Source of the DNA: DAOUCP01 sp034432155
GTDB taxonomy: Bacteria; Chloroflexota; Anaerolineae; Epilineales; Epilineaceae
Assembly (NCBI GenBank): GCA_034432155.1
Contig: DAOUCP010000002.1
Coordinates: 1 to 59,429 of the forward strand
Direction of reading: 5' to 3'
Length of the DNA stretch: 59,429 nt
Below the pieces are notes generated by a model. That model was given only the letters and a program-made list of their open reading frames with translations, was not told where the DNA came from and searched no databases. Each line of letters begins with the position of its first letter. Positions within the stretch are counted from its first letter, which is position 1. Below, one piece after another: positions 28,052 to 36,590 of this stretch. Position numbers and translations under genes: made by a program.

Positions 28052-29119
28052 TTGGACAGGCAACCGACGTTTCTGGGTCGACCGATCTCGCCCCTCACTC
28101 GTCGCCGCATTGACAACTTCAAGGCGAACAAGCGCGGGTACTGGGCGCTCAGGATCTTCCTGATCCTGTTCACCCTTTCTCTGTTCGCCGAGTTCATCGC
28201 CAACGACAAGCCGCTGGCAGTGCATTACAAGGGCGGCTGGTACTTCCCGGTGCTCCGGAGCTATCCCGAGACCACCTTTGGTGGTGTGTTTCGGACCGAG
28301 GCGGACTACCGAAGCGAAGCGGTTCGGAAACTGATTGAAGTCGATGGCGGCGGCCGGATGTGGTGGCCCATCATCCGCTACCACCACACGACGTACAAGA
28401 AGGATCTGCCGCCCGGCGTGGCGGCCCCATCACCGCCCACCTTTGGCGACAACTGGCTGGGCACGGACGATCACGCGCGCGACGTGCTCGCACGAGCGAT
28501 CTATGGTTTCCGCGTATCGATCGTGTTTGCCCTCCTGCTCACGATTGTCAGTTCGACGATCGGCATTACTGCTGGAGCAGTCCAGGGCTTTTTCGGCGGC
28601 TGGGTAGACCTGCTCTTTCAGCGTGTCATAGAGGTCTGGGAGGGCATACCCCTCTTGTTTACTCTGATTATCCTATCGAGCATTATCGAGCCGAACATCT
28701 GGTGGCTCCTCTTCATTATGATTCTGTTCGAGTGGATGATTCTGGTGCGTGTCGTGCGAGCCGAGTTCCTGCGAGTGCGCAACTTTGACTACGTCCGAGC
28801 GGCACGAGCCTTGGGGGTGCCAGACCGGGTCATCATCTTCAAGCATGTCTTGCCCAACGCCATGATCTCGACGCTCACCTATCTGCCGTTCGTGCTGACC
28901 GGAGCCGTGACGCTCCTGACTGCCCTGGACTTCCTGGGATTCGGGCTGCCGCCCGGATCGGCGTCGCTGGGCGAAATGGTCGGTCAAGCCAAGGACAATC
29001 CCCAGGCCCCGTGGCTGGGGTTCACCGCATTTGCCGTTCTGGGCACCATGCTAGTCCTGCTGGTGTTCGTCGGTGAGGCCGTCCGCGATGCCTTCGATCC
29101 TTACAAGGTGGTTGACTAG
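28052..29119 (+). CDS. yejE: YejE-type ABC permease
   Basis: 355 residues; SPLTRRRIDNFKANKRGYWAL and FAEFIANDKPL are close to the YejE N-terminal signature. A long loop contains GTDDHARDVLARAIYGFRVS and the EAA loop is RAARALGVPDRVIIFKHVLPNA. Partner of YejB. The TTG start directly abuts the yejB stop; no other in-frame start keeps the conserved N-terminus. Confidence 0.92.
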   Translation: MDRQPTFLGRPISPLTRRRIDNFKANKRGYWALRIFLILFTLSLFAEFIANDKPLAVHYKGGWYFPVLRSYPETTFGGVFRTEADYRSEAVRKLIEVDGGGRMWWPIIRYHHTTYKKDLPPGVAAPSPPTFGDNWLGTDDHARDVLARAIYGFRVSIVFALLLTIVSSTIGITAGAVQGFFGGWVDLLFQRVIEVWEGIPLLFTLIILSSIIEPNIWWLLFIMILFEWMILVRVVRAEFLRVRNFDYVRAARALGVPDRVIIFKHVLPNAMISTLTYLPFVLTGAVTLLTALDFLGFGLPPGSASLGEMVGQAKDNPQAPWLGFTAFAVLGTMLVLLVFVGEAVRDAFDPYKVVD

Positions 29120-30756
29120 TGGCCAGGCTGCTGGAGATCCGCGACCTGCACGTAAGCTTCGGCCGGGGTCCGAAAGAGGTCAAGGCCGTTCGCGGCGTTA
29201 GCCTGGACATCGACGAAGGTCAGACGGTGTCACTGGTGGGCGAGAGTGGCTCCGGAAAATCGGTCACCGCACTGTCGATCTTGCAGCTCTTGCCCTATCC
29301 CAAGGCCTGGCATCCTGCCGGTAGCATTCGTTTTCGCGGCCAGGAGCTGATGGGCGCGCCGGAGGACATCTTGCGATCGGTGCGCGGCGGTCAGATCGCC
29401 ATGGTCTTCCAGGAACCGATGACCTCGCTCAACCCCCTGCACACCATCTTGCAGCAGATCACCGAGACGTTGCAGTTGCACAAGAGCCTGAGCGATGCCG
29501 AGGCGCGTTCGGCGACGGTCCGGCTGCTGGAGCTGGTGGGCCTGAGCGAGCCGGAGAAGCGTCTCAAGGCCTACCCGCATGAGCTATCCGGCGGTCAGCG
29601 CCAACGGGTCATGATCGCCATGGCGCTAGCCAACGAGCCGGAACTGCTCATCGCCGACGAGCCCACGACGTCGGTGGACGTCACCATTCAGGCCCAGATC
29701 CTGAAGCTGGTGCGGGAAATCCAGGCCCAGATGGGCATGGCCATCCTGTGGATCACCCACGACCTCAACGTCGTGCGCAAGATCAGTGACCGCATCTACG
29801 TGATGCACGACGGCGAGGTGAAGGAGGTGGGCAGCCCGGAGGAGATCTTCGAGCGCCCCAAGCACCCATACACCCGCCACCTGCTGAATTCGCGGCCCAG
29901 TGGCAGTGCCCCGCCCGGGGCGCCGGACGCCGCGGAGATCCTGCGAGCGGAGGAGTTGCGGGTTTGGTTCCCGATCAAAGCAGGCGTGCTGCGGCGGACG
30001 GTCGACTACGTGAAGGCCGTCGACGGGGTCAGTCTGGCCGTTCGGGCGGGCCAGACAGTTGGCGTGGTGGGCGAGAGCGGTTCCGGCAAGACGACCCTGG
30101 CCCTGGCGATGCTGCGTCTCACGGACCGGGCCCAGATCGGCGGCCGCCTGGTGTACATGGGTCAGGACGTCTTCTCCCTGCCCAAGGAGACGATGCGCCG
30201 CTTGCGCCGCGACCTGCAGATCGTCTTCCAGGACCCATACGGCAGCCTGAGTCCCCGCATGTCCGTGGGCCAGATCATCAGTGAAGGCCTCCTGGCGCAC
30301 GGGCTGCACGCTCGGACGCCGGCGGAGCGTCGCCAGCTGATCGCCGAGGCGCTTGCCGAAGTCGGTCTCGAGCCCGAGATGCAGGACCGCTATCCCCACG
30401 AGTTCTCCGGCGGCCAGCGGCAACGCATCGCCGTTGCCCGGGCACTCGCTCTGAAGCCCAAGTTCGTCGTCCTCGACGAACCGACGTCGGCCCTCGACAT
30501 GTCGGTGCAAGCGCAGATTCTGGACCTCCTGCGCGAGCTGCAGAAGAAACACAACCTGGCCTACATGTTCATTAGCCACGACCTTCAGGTGGTACGAGCC
30601 CTGGCGAACTACGTGGTCGTCATGCACATGGGCAAGATCGTGGAGCAAGGACCGGCCGATGCGATCTTCGAACGGCCTCGCGAGCCGTATACCCGCGCCC
30701 TGATGGCGGCGGCACTGGACCTTGAGGTGGTCGACGAAGCAGCCGTCAGCCAATAG
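29119..30756 (+). CDS. yejF: YejF-type tandem ABC ATPase
   Basis: 545 residues, two complete nucleotide-binding domains as in YejF. Domain 1: Walker A GESGSGKSVTA, signature LSGGQRQRVMIAMAL, DEPTTSVDV. Domain 2: GESGSGKTTLA, FSGGQRQRIAVARAL, DEPTSALDMSVQ and switch His SHDLQVV. Each is followed by an oligopeptide-transporter C-terminal tail (HPYTRHLL, EPYTRALM). GTG start overlaps the yejE stop by one base. Provides ATP hydrolysis for the importer. Confidence 0.94.
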   Translation: MARLLEIRDLHVSFGRGPKEVKAVRGVSLDIDEGQTVSLVGESGSGKSVTALSILQLLPYPKAWHPAGSIRFRGQELMGAPEDILRSVRGGQIAMVFQEPMTSLNPLHTILQQITETLQLHKSLSDAEARSATVRLLELVGLSEPEKRLKAYPHELSGGQRQRVMIAMALANEPELLIADEPTTSVDVTIQAQILKLVREIQAQMGMAILWITHDLNVVRKISDRIYVMHDGEVKEVGSPEEIFERPKHPYTRHLLNSRPSGSAPPGAPDAAEILRAEELRVWFPIKAGVLRRTVDYVKAVDGVSLAVRAGQTVGVVGESGSGKTTLALAMLRLTDRAQIGGRLVYMGQDVFSLPKETMRRLRRDLQIVFQDPYGSLSPRMSVGQIISEGLLAHGLHARTPAERRQLIAEALAEVGLEPEMQDRYPHEFSGGQRQRIAVARALALKPKFVVLDEPTSALDMSVQAQILDLLRELQKKHNLAYMFISHDLQVVRALANYVVVMHMGKIVEQGPADAIFERPREPYTRALMAAALDLEVVDEAAVSQ

Positions 30757-30762
30757 TTCGCG

Positions 30763-31389
30763 GTGGCGCCGGTGCGTCGCCTGAGGGTGCTGCGGGGCGC
30801 AGGCCAGGCGCCCTCGGCGCCGGTGCTGGACCGGTTCCTGGCTGCCTGTCGGGAGCGACGGGCACCACGCGTGCTGGAGCTCGGGACGCGGCAATCCGTG
30901 CCGGGGCGATCCACGCGACACGAGGCCTGGGTACCGCACGCCGCTGAGTACGTAGGGGTCGATCTGGCGCCTGGTGCCGATGTGGACCTGGTGGCCGACA
31001 TCCACCGTCTATCGGCGGTGGTGGGCGGCGAGCGCTTCGACATCGTCATCTCGTGCTCGACCTTCGAGCACGTCAAGTATCCCCACCTGGCAGCACTGGA
31101 GATCCTGCGAACCTTGGCGATCGGTGGGCTCTTGTTCGTGCAGACGCACCAGACATTCCCCCTGCACGCTTACCCGGCCGACTACTTCCGCTTCAGCCGC
31201 GAGGCGCTGGCGAGCCTGTTCGGCACCCGAATGGGTTTCCGCACCATCGGCACCGAGTATGTCTATCCCGCCGAGGTGCGCTCCGCCTGGGAGCCAGGAC
31301 TGCGCGCCTTGCCGGCCTTCTTGAATGTGCACCTCTTCGGCGAGAAGACGGGGCCAACGCCTGAGGCCTACGTCTTTGAGCTGGAGTGA
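30763..31389 (+). CDS. class I SAM-dependent methyltransferase
   Basis: 208 residues. Motif I VLELGTRQS, acidic post-I residue in YVGVDLAPGADVDLVADIH, and motif IV IVISCSTFEHVKYPHLAALE fit the Methyltransf_11 family, although motif I lacks the usual GxGxG spacing. The GTG lies 6 nt after the yejF stop, so it is probably co-transcribed with the importer. Substrate unknown. Confidence 0.75.
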   Translation: MAPVRRLRVLRGAGQAPSAPVLDRFLAACRERRAPRVLELGTRQSVPGRSTRHEAWVPHAAEYVGVDLAPGADVDLVADIHRLSAVVGGERFDIVISCSTFEHVKYPHLAALEILRTLAIGGLLFVQTHQTFPLHAYPADYFRFSREALASLFGTRMGFRTIGTEYVYPAEVRSAWEPGLRALPAFLNVHLFGEKTGPTPEAYVFELE

Positions 31390-31430
31390 GCCGCGGCCCT
31401 CGGCTGCCCCCTGCGGCGCAAGAACACCCG

Positions 31431-31451
31431 CCCAGCGTGGCCCAGGCTGGG
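31431..31451. terminator. weak hairpin between convergent genes
   Basis: CCCAGC (31431-31436), 9-nt loop, GCTGGG (31446-31451), placed between the convergent methyltransferase and NifS-like genes. There is no T-run, so it would be an imperfect terminator at best. Confidence 0.3.
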
Positions 31452-31475
31452 AACGGCAGAGGCGCACTTGCCGGC

Positions 31476-32996
31476 TCAGAGATCGGTCGCCGGACGATCG
31501 AGGAACGATCGCACGAAGTCCACGAAGTAGGCTGCGTCGGCGAAGTTGGAGGCCACACCGAGAGAGACTCGGACAGCGCCGGTGCTCTTGGCGTCCAGGC
31601 AGCGGCGAAAATCGTCCAGCGACAGGCGCCGCGATGAGCTGGCAAAACAGGTGATGAGCTCGGTGGCCGACAGGCCGAGGGCCGTCTCGCCGCCGCCTGG
31701 ATTGCAGAAGCAGCCGGTGCGCAACGAAATGCCCGCCCGGTTGGCTCGCTCCTCGACGTGCCGGTGGTCCACGAAGTGTCCCTCCGGATCGAAGACGTTG
31801 ATGGTGACGGTCGCACCGCGCTGCTGCATGTCCAGCGGGCCGTACACCTGAATCAGTGGCCGGCCGCTGGCGTGGCGCAGGCTGGCGAGCGTCTCCAGCA
31901 GCCAGGCGGCCAGGCAGATCACGCGGCTGTGGATGCGTTCCAGGCCAACGGCCTCCAGATGATCCAGACCGATGCTCACCGCGGCCAGACTGAGGTAGTT
32001 GATGGTGCCGTCCTCAAAGGCTTCGGGACCCTCGCTCAGGTAGTACCGGTCGCCCTGCACCGAGGCCACGGTGATGGTGCCGCCGGAGAACCATGGACGT
32101 TGAAGCTTGGCCAACGCCTCGCGACGAGCGATGAGGGCGCCGACGCCGGTGGGGTAGCCGAACATCTTGTAGAACGAGATGGCGACGAAGTCCGGGTGAA
32201 CGCGCGACAAGTCGAGGCGGTTGGTGGGCACGAAAGCGGCGGCGTCCAACACCGTGTCCCAGCCCTGTTCGCGCGCCACATCGATCCAGCCCAGATCGTG
32301 CTGAACTCCCGAGAAGTTCGACTGCGCCGGGTAGGCGAACAGGTTGTCGGCACCCCGATCGGCCGCGGAAAGCAGGTCCCGCCAGCGGGCTTCGTCGAGG
32401 CGCAAGTCGGGCAGCACCAGCGGCGCGTAGACGGTTCGCGCGCCGCGGGCACGTGCGTACTCCCGGATACCCACCACCGAGTTGTGGTTGTCAAAGGTCA
32501 GAAGCAAGGTGCTTCGGGAGGTGAAGGGGTAGGCCTCGGCAACCAGCTTCAGCGCGCCCGTCGCGTTGGCGGTGAAGGCGACGGCGTACTCCTCTGGCGA
32601 GGCCCGGAAGAAACGCAGTACCCGCTCCCGGGTCTCATTAGCCGTGCGGGTGGCCAGGAGCGAGGTTGGATTGTTGGAGTGCGGGTTCCCCAGGGTGTTC
32701 TCCAGCAACCAGGCGGCGTGCTTCCGAACCTGACTGGCGGCATACAATCCGCCTCCTGTGTAGTCTAGGTAGACGTGGCCCGAGCGGTCCAGGCGTCCAT
32801 ATTCGGTCCGGCGCAGCGCATCCAGTTCACCGGTCGCCGCGTACTCGGGATAGCGCGCCAAAAACGCCCGCTCCGCCTCGACGAGGTCCGTCACGAGCGG
32901 GGCGTCGGCAGGGCACGCGGAACGTTGGCCACGGCTGCGGACGCGCCGCTGGGCTGCCCTACCGAGTCGCCGCTGGGGAGTCGGTCGGTCCCTCAT
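31476..32996 (-). CDS. NifS-like PLP enzyme related to molybdenum cofactor sulfurase
   Basis: 506 residues, aminotransferase class V fold. PLP Lys in FVAISFYKMFGYPTGVGALI and the loop RTGCFCNPGG resemble eukaryotic Moco sulfurase N-domains more than IscS/SufS. AFTANATGALK and DAAAFVPTNRLD mark the cofactor site. No MOSC domain follows. Likely a cysteine desulfurase delivering sulfur, perhaps to molybdenum cofactor. The start ATG 32996 overlaps the metG stop (ATGA), so it is coupled to metG; an open extension upstream is inside metG and rejected. Confidence 0.85.
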   Translation of the reverse strand: MRDRPTPQRRLGRAAQRRVRSRGQRSACPADAPLVTDLVEAERAFLARYPEYAATGELDALRRTEYGRLDRSGHVYLDYTGGGLYAASQVRKHAAWLLENTLGNPHSNNPTSLLATRTANETRERVLRFFRASPEEYAVAFTANATGALKLVAEAYPFTSRSTLLLTFDNHNSVVGIREYARARGARTVYAPLVLPDLRLDEARWRDLLSAADRGADNLFAYPAQSNFSGVQHDLGWIDVAREQGWDTVLDAAAFVPTNRLDLSRVHPDFVAISFYKMFGYPTGVGALIARREALAKLQRPWFSGGTITVASVQGDRYYLSEGPEAFEDGTINYLSLAAVSIGLDHLEAVGLERIHSRVICLAAWLLETLASLRHASGRPLIQVYGPLDMQQRGATVTINVFDPEGHFVDHRHVEERANRAGISLRTGCFCNPGGGETALGLSATELITCFASSSRRLSLDDFRRCLDAKSTGAVRVSLGVASNFADAAYFVDFVRSFLDRPATDL

Positions 32997-34768
32997 TCGG
33001 CCGCCTGTCCCTGGAGACGGGCCAGCTCCTCGGCAACCACTTTCTCGGCGTCGAGCTTGACGAACAGGGGGGCAGGTTCGCGCAGGGCCTGGCCGACGGG
33101 CAGCGGACGAGCCTCCCAACGCCCCACGGCGCCACTTGGGTCATAGCGTAACACCGGGTGCTCGTCTGCCCCACTGCCGACCGTTTCGACAAACGAGCGA
33201 CCGAACAACGAGCCTGCGTAGCCCAGGTACTCGTGCAACCGCTGCGAGCTATGCGGCAGCACAGGCGCCAGCAGGATCTTGAGCCAGTCGATGCACTGCA
33301 GGGCAACGTGGACTGTGGTGGCGCAGGCGATGTCGTCTTGCGCCCACGGCGCCTTGGCGTTAAGGTAGCGGTTGACGTCATGGGCCAAGGCCATGGCGTC
33401 GGCCAGCGCCACCTTGAACCGCCGGCCGGCAAAGCCACTGGCCACCGGCTCGAAGGTGGCTTGGGCGCGCTCGAGTATGTGCTGGTCGGCGTCGTCGAGC
33501 GTTCCGGCCTCGGGTATGCGCCCGCCGGTGCGGCGCATGGCCAGCTGGAGCACGCGATGGACCAGATTGCCCCAGGTGGCCAAAAGCTCGTTGTTGTTGG
33601 CCTTCACGAAGTCCTGCCATGTGAAGTCGACATCGCGCGTTTCCGGGGCGTTGATCGTCAAGTAGTAGCGCAGCGGATCCGGTGCATACCGCGACAGATA
33701 TTCGGGCAGCCACAGGGCCCAGCTGCGGCTGGTCGACATCGGCTGGCGCTCGAGGTTTACATATTCGTTGGCCACCACGTCCGTCGGCAGGTTGAGCCGC
33801 GTGGTGCGGTCGCCGGGATAGAGCTGTTCGGCGCCCAGGAGCATCGCCGGCCAGATGATGGTGTGGAACGGCGTATTGTCCTTGCCCATGAAGTAGTAGC
33901 CGCGGCTCTCGGGATTGTACCAATAGTCGCGCCAAGCGTCGGGTGTGCCCTGCAGTTCCGCCCACTCCACCGCAGCGGTGAAGTACCCCATGACCGCCTC
34001 GAACCAGACGTAAAGGACCTTGTCCTCCCAGCCCGGAAGAGGGACCGGGATGCCCCAGTCCAGGTCGCGGGTGATGGCTCGCGGCACGAGGCCTTCCCGG
34101 ATTTGACCCAGGCTGTGGCTCCGCACCGCCGGGCGCCAGTCGGTCTGGGCTTCCAGCCACTGCGCCAAGGGACCGGCGTACTTGGGCAGGTCGAGGAAGT
34201 AGTGATCCCGCTCATGGACTTCGAGGGCTTCGCCACTTCCAAAGCGCGCCCGCGGCGCGAGGAGCTCCGTGGCATTGAGCAACCTTCCGCAGTCATCACA
34301 TTGGTCCCCTCGTGCGGAGTCGTAGCCGCAGTATGGGCAGGTGCCCTCGACGAAGCGATCCGGGAGGTAGCGGCCTTGACTGGGAGCGTACAGCTGGGGC
34401 TGTTTGGCGACGAAGAGGGCCCCCTTCTCGAGCAAGCGGAGGAACATGTCGCTCGCGATACGGCGGTGGTTGGCGGTATCGGTGTGGGTGAACAGGTCGA
34501 ACGAGATACCAAGCTCCAAGTGGGTGGCGAGGAAGCTAGCATGCCAGCGGCGGTACACCTCCCACGGCGAGCAGCCTTCGCTCTCGGCGCGCACCGTGAT
34601 GGGTGTACCGTGCGTGTCCGAACCGGAAACCATCATGACCTGAGCGCCGCGCAGACGGTGGAAGCGAGCGAAGATATCGGGCGGCAAGAGCGACCCCCCA
34701 ATGTGCCCGATGTGCAGCGGCCCGTTGGCGTACGGCCAGGCGACAAAGACTGCGATGCGCTCACCCAT
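32993..34768 (-). CDS. metG: methionyl-tRNA synthetase
   Basis: 591 residues, class I synthetase. HIGH motif as HIGHIGGSLLPPDIFARF, zinc-ribbon CPYCGY...CDDCG near 145-165, anticodon-stem region WGNLVHRVLQ. The KMSKS equivalent reads QPMSTSRSW, i.e. the KFSTSRNW variety with the first Lys replaced by Pro. There is no C-terminal EMAP-II tRNA-binding domain. I start at ATG 34768, 8 nt after GCGAGG; ATG 34789 is 7 codons further up. It overlaps the upstream glycosyltransferase stop by 8 bp. Confidence 0.9.
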   Translation of the reverse strand: MGERIAVFVAWPYANGPLHIGHIGGSLLPPDIFARFHRLRGAQVMMVSGSDTHGTPITVRAESEGCSPWEVYRRWHASFLATHLELGISFDLFTHTDTANHRRIASDMFLRLLEKGALFVAKQPQLYAPSQGRYLPDRFVEGTCPYCGYDSARGDQCDDCGRLLNATELLAPRARFGSGEALEVHERDHYFLDLPKYAGPLAQWLEAQTDWRPAVRSHSLGQIREGLVPRAITRDLDWGIPVPLPGWEDKVLYVWFEAVMGYFTAAVEWAELQGTPDAWRDYWYNPESRGYYFMGKDNTPFHTIIWPAMLLGAEQLYPGDRTTRLNLPTDVVANEYVNLERQPMSTSRSWALWLPEYLSRYAPDPLRYYLTINAPETRDVDFTWQDFVKANNNELLATWGNLVHRVLQLAMRRTGGRIPEAGTLDDADQHILERAQATFEPVASGFAGRRFKVALADAMALAHDVNRYLNAKAPWAQDDIACATTVHVALQCIDWLKILLAPVLPHSSQRLHEYLGYAGSLFGRSFVETVGSGADEHPVLRYDPSGAVGRWEARPLPVGQALREPAPLFVKLDAEKVVAEELARLQGQAAE

Positions 34769-35540
34769 GGTAGAAACCTCGCGAGTCATAGTAGCGGATA
34801 AGAAAGAGATCTCGCAGCATTGCTAGGGAATCGTGAATTGGTTTCACACGGCTATCGGCGTTGTAGTGCCACTCGATGGGTACCTCGCGAATCTGGTAGC
34901 CTCGCCGTCGGGCAATGTACAGCACCTCGACGTCGAAGCCCCAGCCGGTCAGTCGCGCTCGGCGAAAGAGGTCCTGGGCGGCTCGCGCCCCGAACAGCTT
35001 GAAGCCACACTGCGTGTCCTCGATGCCCGGCAAGGCGATCCAGCGGACGATGGCATTGAACACTCGGCCCATCAGGTGCCGCCGCCGTGGCTCTCCCACG
35101 CGGCGGGCGCCGGGCGCCTCACGGCTGCCGACGGCAACGTCGACGGGGGCCATCTCCGGCGACAGAAACTTATCGAGATCCCGGATGGGCATCGACAGAT
35201 CGGCATCACACAGGAAACGACGGATGCCGCGGGCGGCCAGCATACCCTTCCGGACGGCACCGCCCTTGCCGGCCGGCAGTCCGCCGATGAGCCGCACGAA
35301 GGCGTGCTCCTGCTGGTAGGCTTGCACGACCTCCGCCGTGCGGTCGGTGGAGCCATTCTCGACCACAATGACCTCCGCCGTCTCCTTCCAGCTCGCCAAC
35401 CAGTGGGCTATCTCGTCCAGCGTCGCCGGTAGCCGACGCTCCTCGTTGTAGGCTGGGATGATGATCGACAGCACCACCGCACTCGTCGCAGAAGCCGGCG
35501 AGGCTGGGGCATTCCCGCTCGTTGGCACGTGTTCGGCCAT
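34761..35540 (-). CDS. family 2 glycosyltransferase (polyprenyl-phosphate glucosyl/mannosyltransferase-like)
   Basis: 259 residues, GT-A fold. IIIPAYNEERRLPATLDEI, VENGSTDRTAEV, PAGKGGAVRKGMLAARG and DADLSMPI (DxD) resemble dolichyl-phosphate glucosyltransferase-type enzymes, as does EDTQCGFKLFGARAAQDLF; no C-terminal membrane helices. It would load a sugar onto polyprenyl phosphate for glycosylation. Start ATG 35540 has TAGGAGA 6 nt upstream. First of three coupled genes with metG and the NifS-like gene. Confidence 0.88.
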   Translation of the reverse strand: MAEHVPTSGNAPASPASATSAVVLSIIIPAYNEERRLPATLDEIAHWLASWKETAEVIVVENGSTDRTAEVVQAYQQEHAFVRLIGGLPAGKGGAVRKGMLAARGIRRFLCDADLSMPIRDLDKFLSPEMAPVDVAVGSREAPGARRVGEPRRRHLMGRVFNAIVRWIALPGIEDTQCGFKLFGARAAQDLFRRARLTGWGFDVEVLYIARRRGYQIREVPIEWHYNADSRVKPIHDSLAMLRDLFLIRYYDSRGFYHG

Positions 35541-35588
35541 GCGTTCTCCTAAGCTCGCACCGTTCGCATCCCGCCGTCGGCAAACACG

Positions 35589-35627
35589 AAGCCCGGCCCG
35601 AGGTTCTAGGCCACCCGTGCCGGGCTT
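35589..35627 (-). terminator. intrinsic-type terminator after the CAP gene
   Basis: Perfect 9-bp inverted repeat AAGCCCGGC (35589-35597) and GCCGGGCTT (35619-35627) with a 21-nt loop, 45 nt past the CAP gene stop. On the minus strand it is followed by TTCGTGTTTG, a weak T-rich tract. Confidence 0.5.
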
Positions 35628-35671
35628 GATCACTGCACGCTTGTGGCTCGCGCCGGCGGATCTGGATGGCC

Positions 35672-36430
35672 TTAGGCGCCACCCTCCATGGCCAGCACGA
35701 CTTCGTTGATGTCAAAGATGTTGATCTCGTCGTCCACGACCAGGTCGTACTTCGCATCCCAGCGCGGATCCCCCGGTACGGCGAGGAAACGCGCCTCGAT
35801 GTCGCGGAGGTCCGTCTCGTTCACCGCACAGTCGCCATTGAAATCGTATTGGGAGTTGCAGACTGGCGTCGGCTCGGCCGGGTCGCCGCCCGGAGGTGGG
35901 GTAACGGTGGCGAAACCATCCGCTGGTCGGGCAAAGACCTGGGTCCAGCTGTTGCCATACAGGCCGCCTACGGCATAAGCGACGCCGATGTCGGTGAAGT
36001 TGGGGTTCAAGATGTTGCGACGGTGCCCAGAGCTGTTCATCCAGGCATTCATCACTTGCGTCGAACTCCGCTGGCCGGAGGCGACGTTCTCGCCGTAAGT
36101 GGCGGCCTTGTAACCCGTGGCCCGGATCCGCGAACCCGGATCGCCATCGCCGCAACCGGAGTGGCAGAGCACCTTGTTCTTGGCCATGTGCTCGCTATGC
36201 CGCCACGCCGCTTCCTGAAGCTGGTAGTTGACGATCAGGGTGGGTATGCCCCGCGACTCCCGCTCCTGGTTGACTAGGTTGACCACTTCCCTCTCGATGG
36301 GATCCAGCGGGTTCCCCGGTCCCTTCCAAGCAGACACCGCCGCTGGCAAGCAGAACAAGACTACGAACGCCACCACCGCCAGCAGCGCCGGCCCGTGGCT
36401 CGAAATCCGATGTGCGAATGCGCGCCGCAT
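35672..36430 (-). CDS. secreted CAP/SCP-domain protein with dockerin-like C-terminus
   Basis: 252 residues. Signal peptide about 1-34, then a CAP domain (about 40-165) with the usual landmarks VNLVNQERESRGIPTL, AAWRHSEHMA, ATYGENVASG, SSGHRRNIL and DIGVAYAVG; the two histidines and acidic residues of the CAP cavity are present. After a Pro-rich spacer, residues about 190-250 form two EF-hand-like Ca loops (DFNGDCAVNETDL; DLVVDDEINIFDI) in dockerin type I spacing; the second lacks the position-3 side chain. Start ATG 36430 has GGGAGGT. Encoded just after a cohesin protein and a membrane-anchored repeat protein. Confidence 0.87.
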   Translation of the reverse strand: MRRAFAHRISSHGPALLAVVAFVVLFCLPAAVSAWKGPGNPLDPIEREVVNLVNQERESRGIPTLIVNYQLQEAAWRHSEHMAKNKVLCHSGCGDGDPGSRIRATGYKAATYGENVASGQRSSTQVMNAWMNSSGHRRNILNPNFTDIGVAYAVGGLYGNSWTQVFARPADGFATVTPPPGGDPAEPTPVCNSQYDFNGDCAVNETDLRDIEARFLAVPGDPRWDAKYDLVVDDEINIFDINEVVLAMEGGA

Positions 36431-36488
36431 CTGGTACCTCCCGACGAAGGGCATGAGAGCAAGACACGCCAACGAACGATCGAAGTGG

Positions 36489-36494
36489 ATTATA
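36489..36494 (-). promoter_or_regulatory. extended -10 promoter of the CAP gene
   Basis: Minus strand TGTGGTATAAT gives TGnTATAAT, a consensus extended -10; the -35 region is weak. Start expected near 36482, ~50 nt before the ATG at 36430. Confidence 0.55.
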
Positions 36495-36590
36495 CCACAG
36501 GCTCCCGCGAGGCGGTGAGGTCACTGCCGGGCGTCGGCTCGAGGGGACACCGCGCTGAGCTGTCGGCGTGCGCCATGGACCGGCCCGGCT

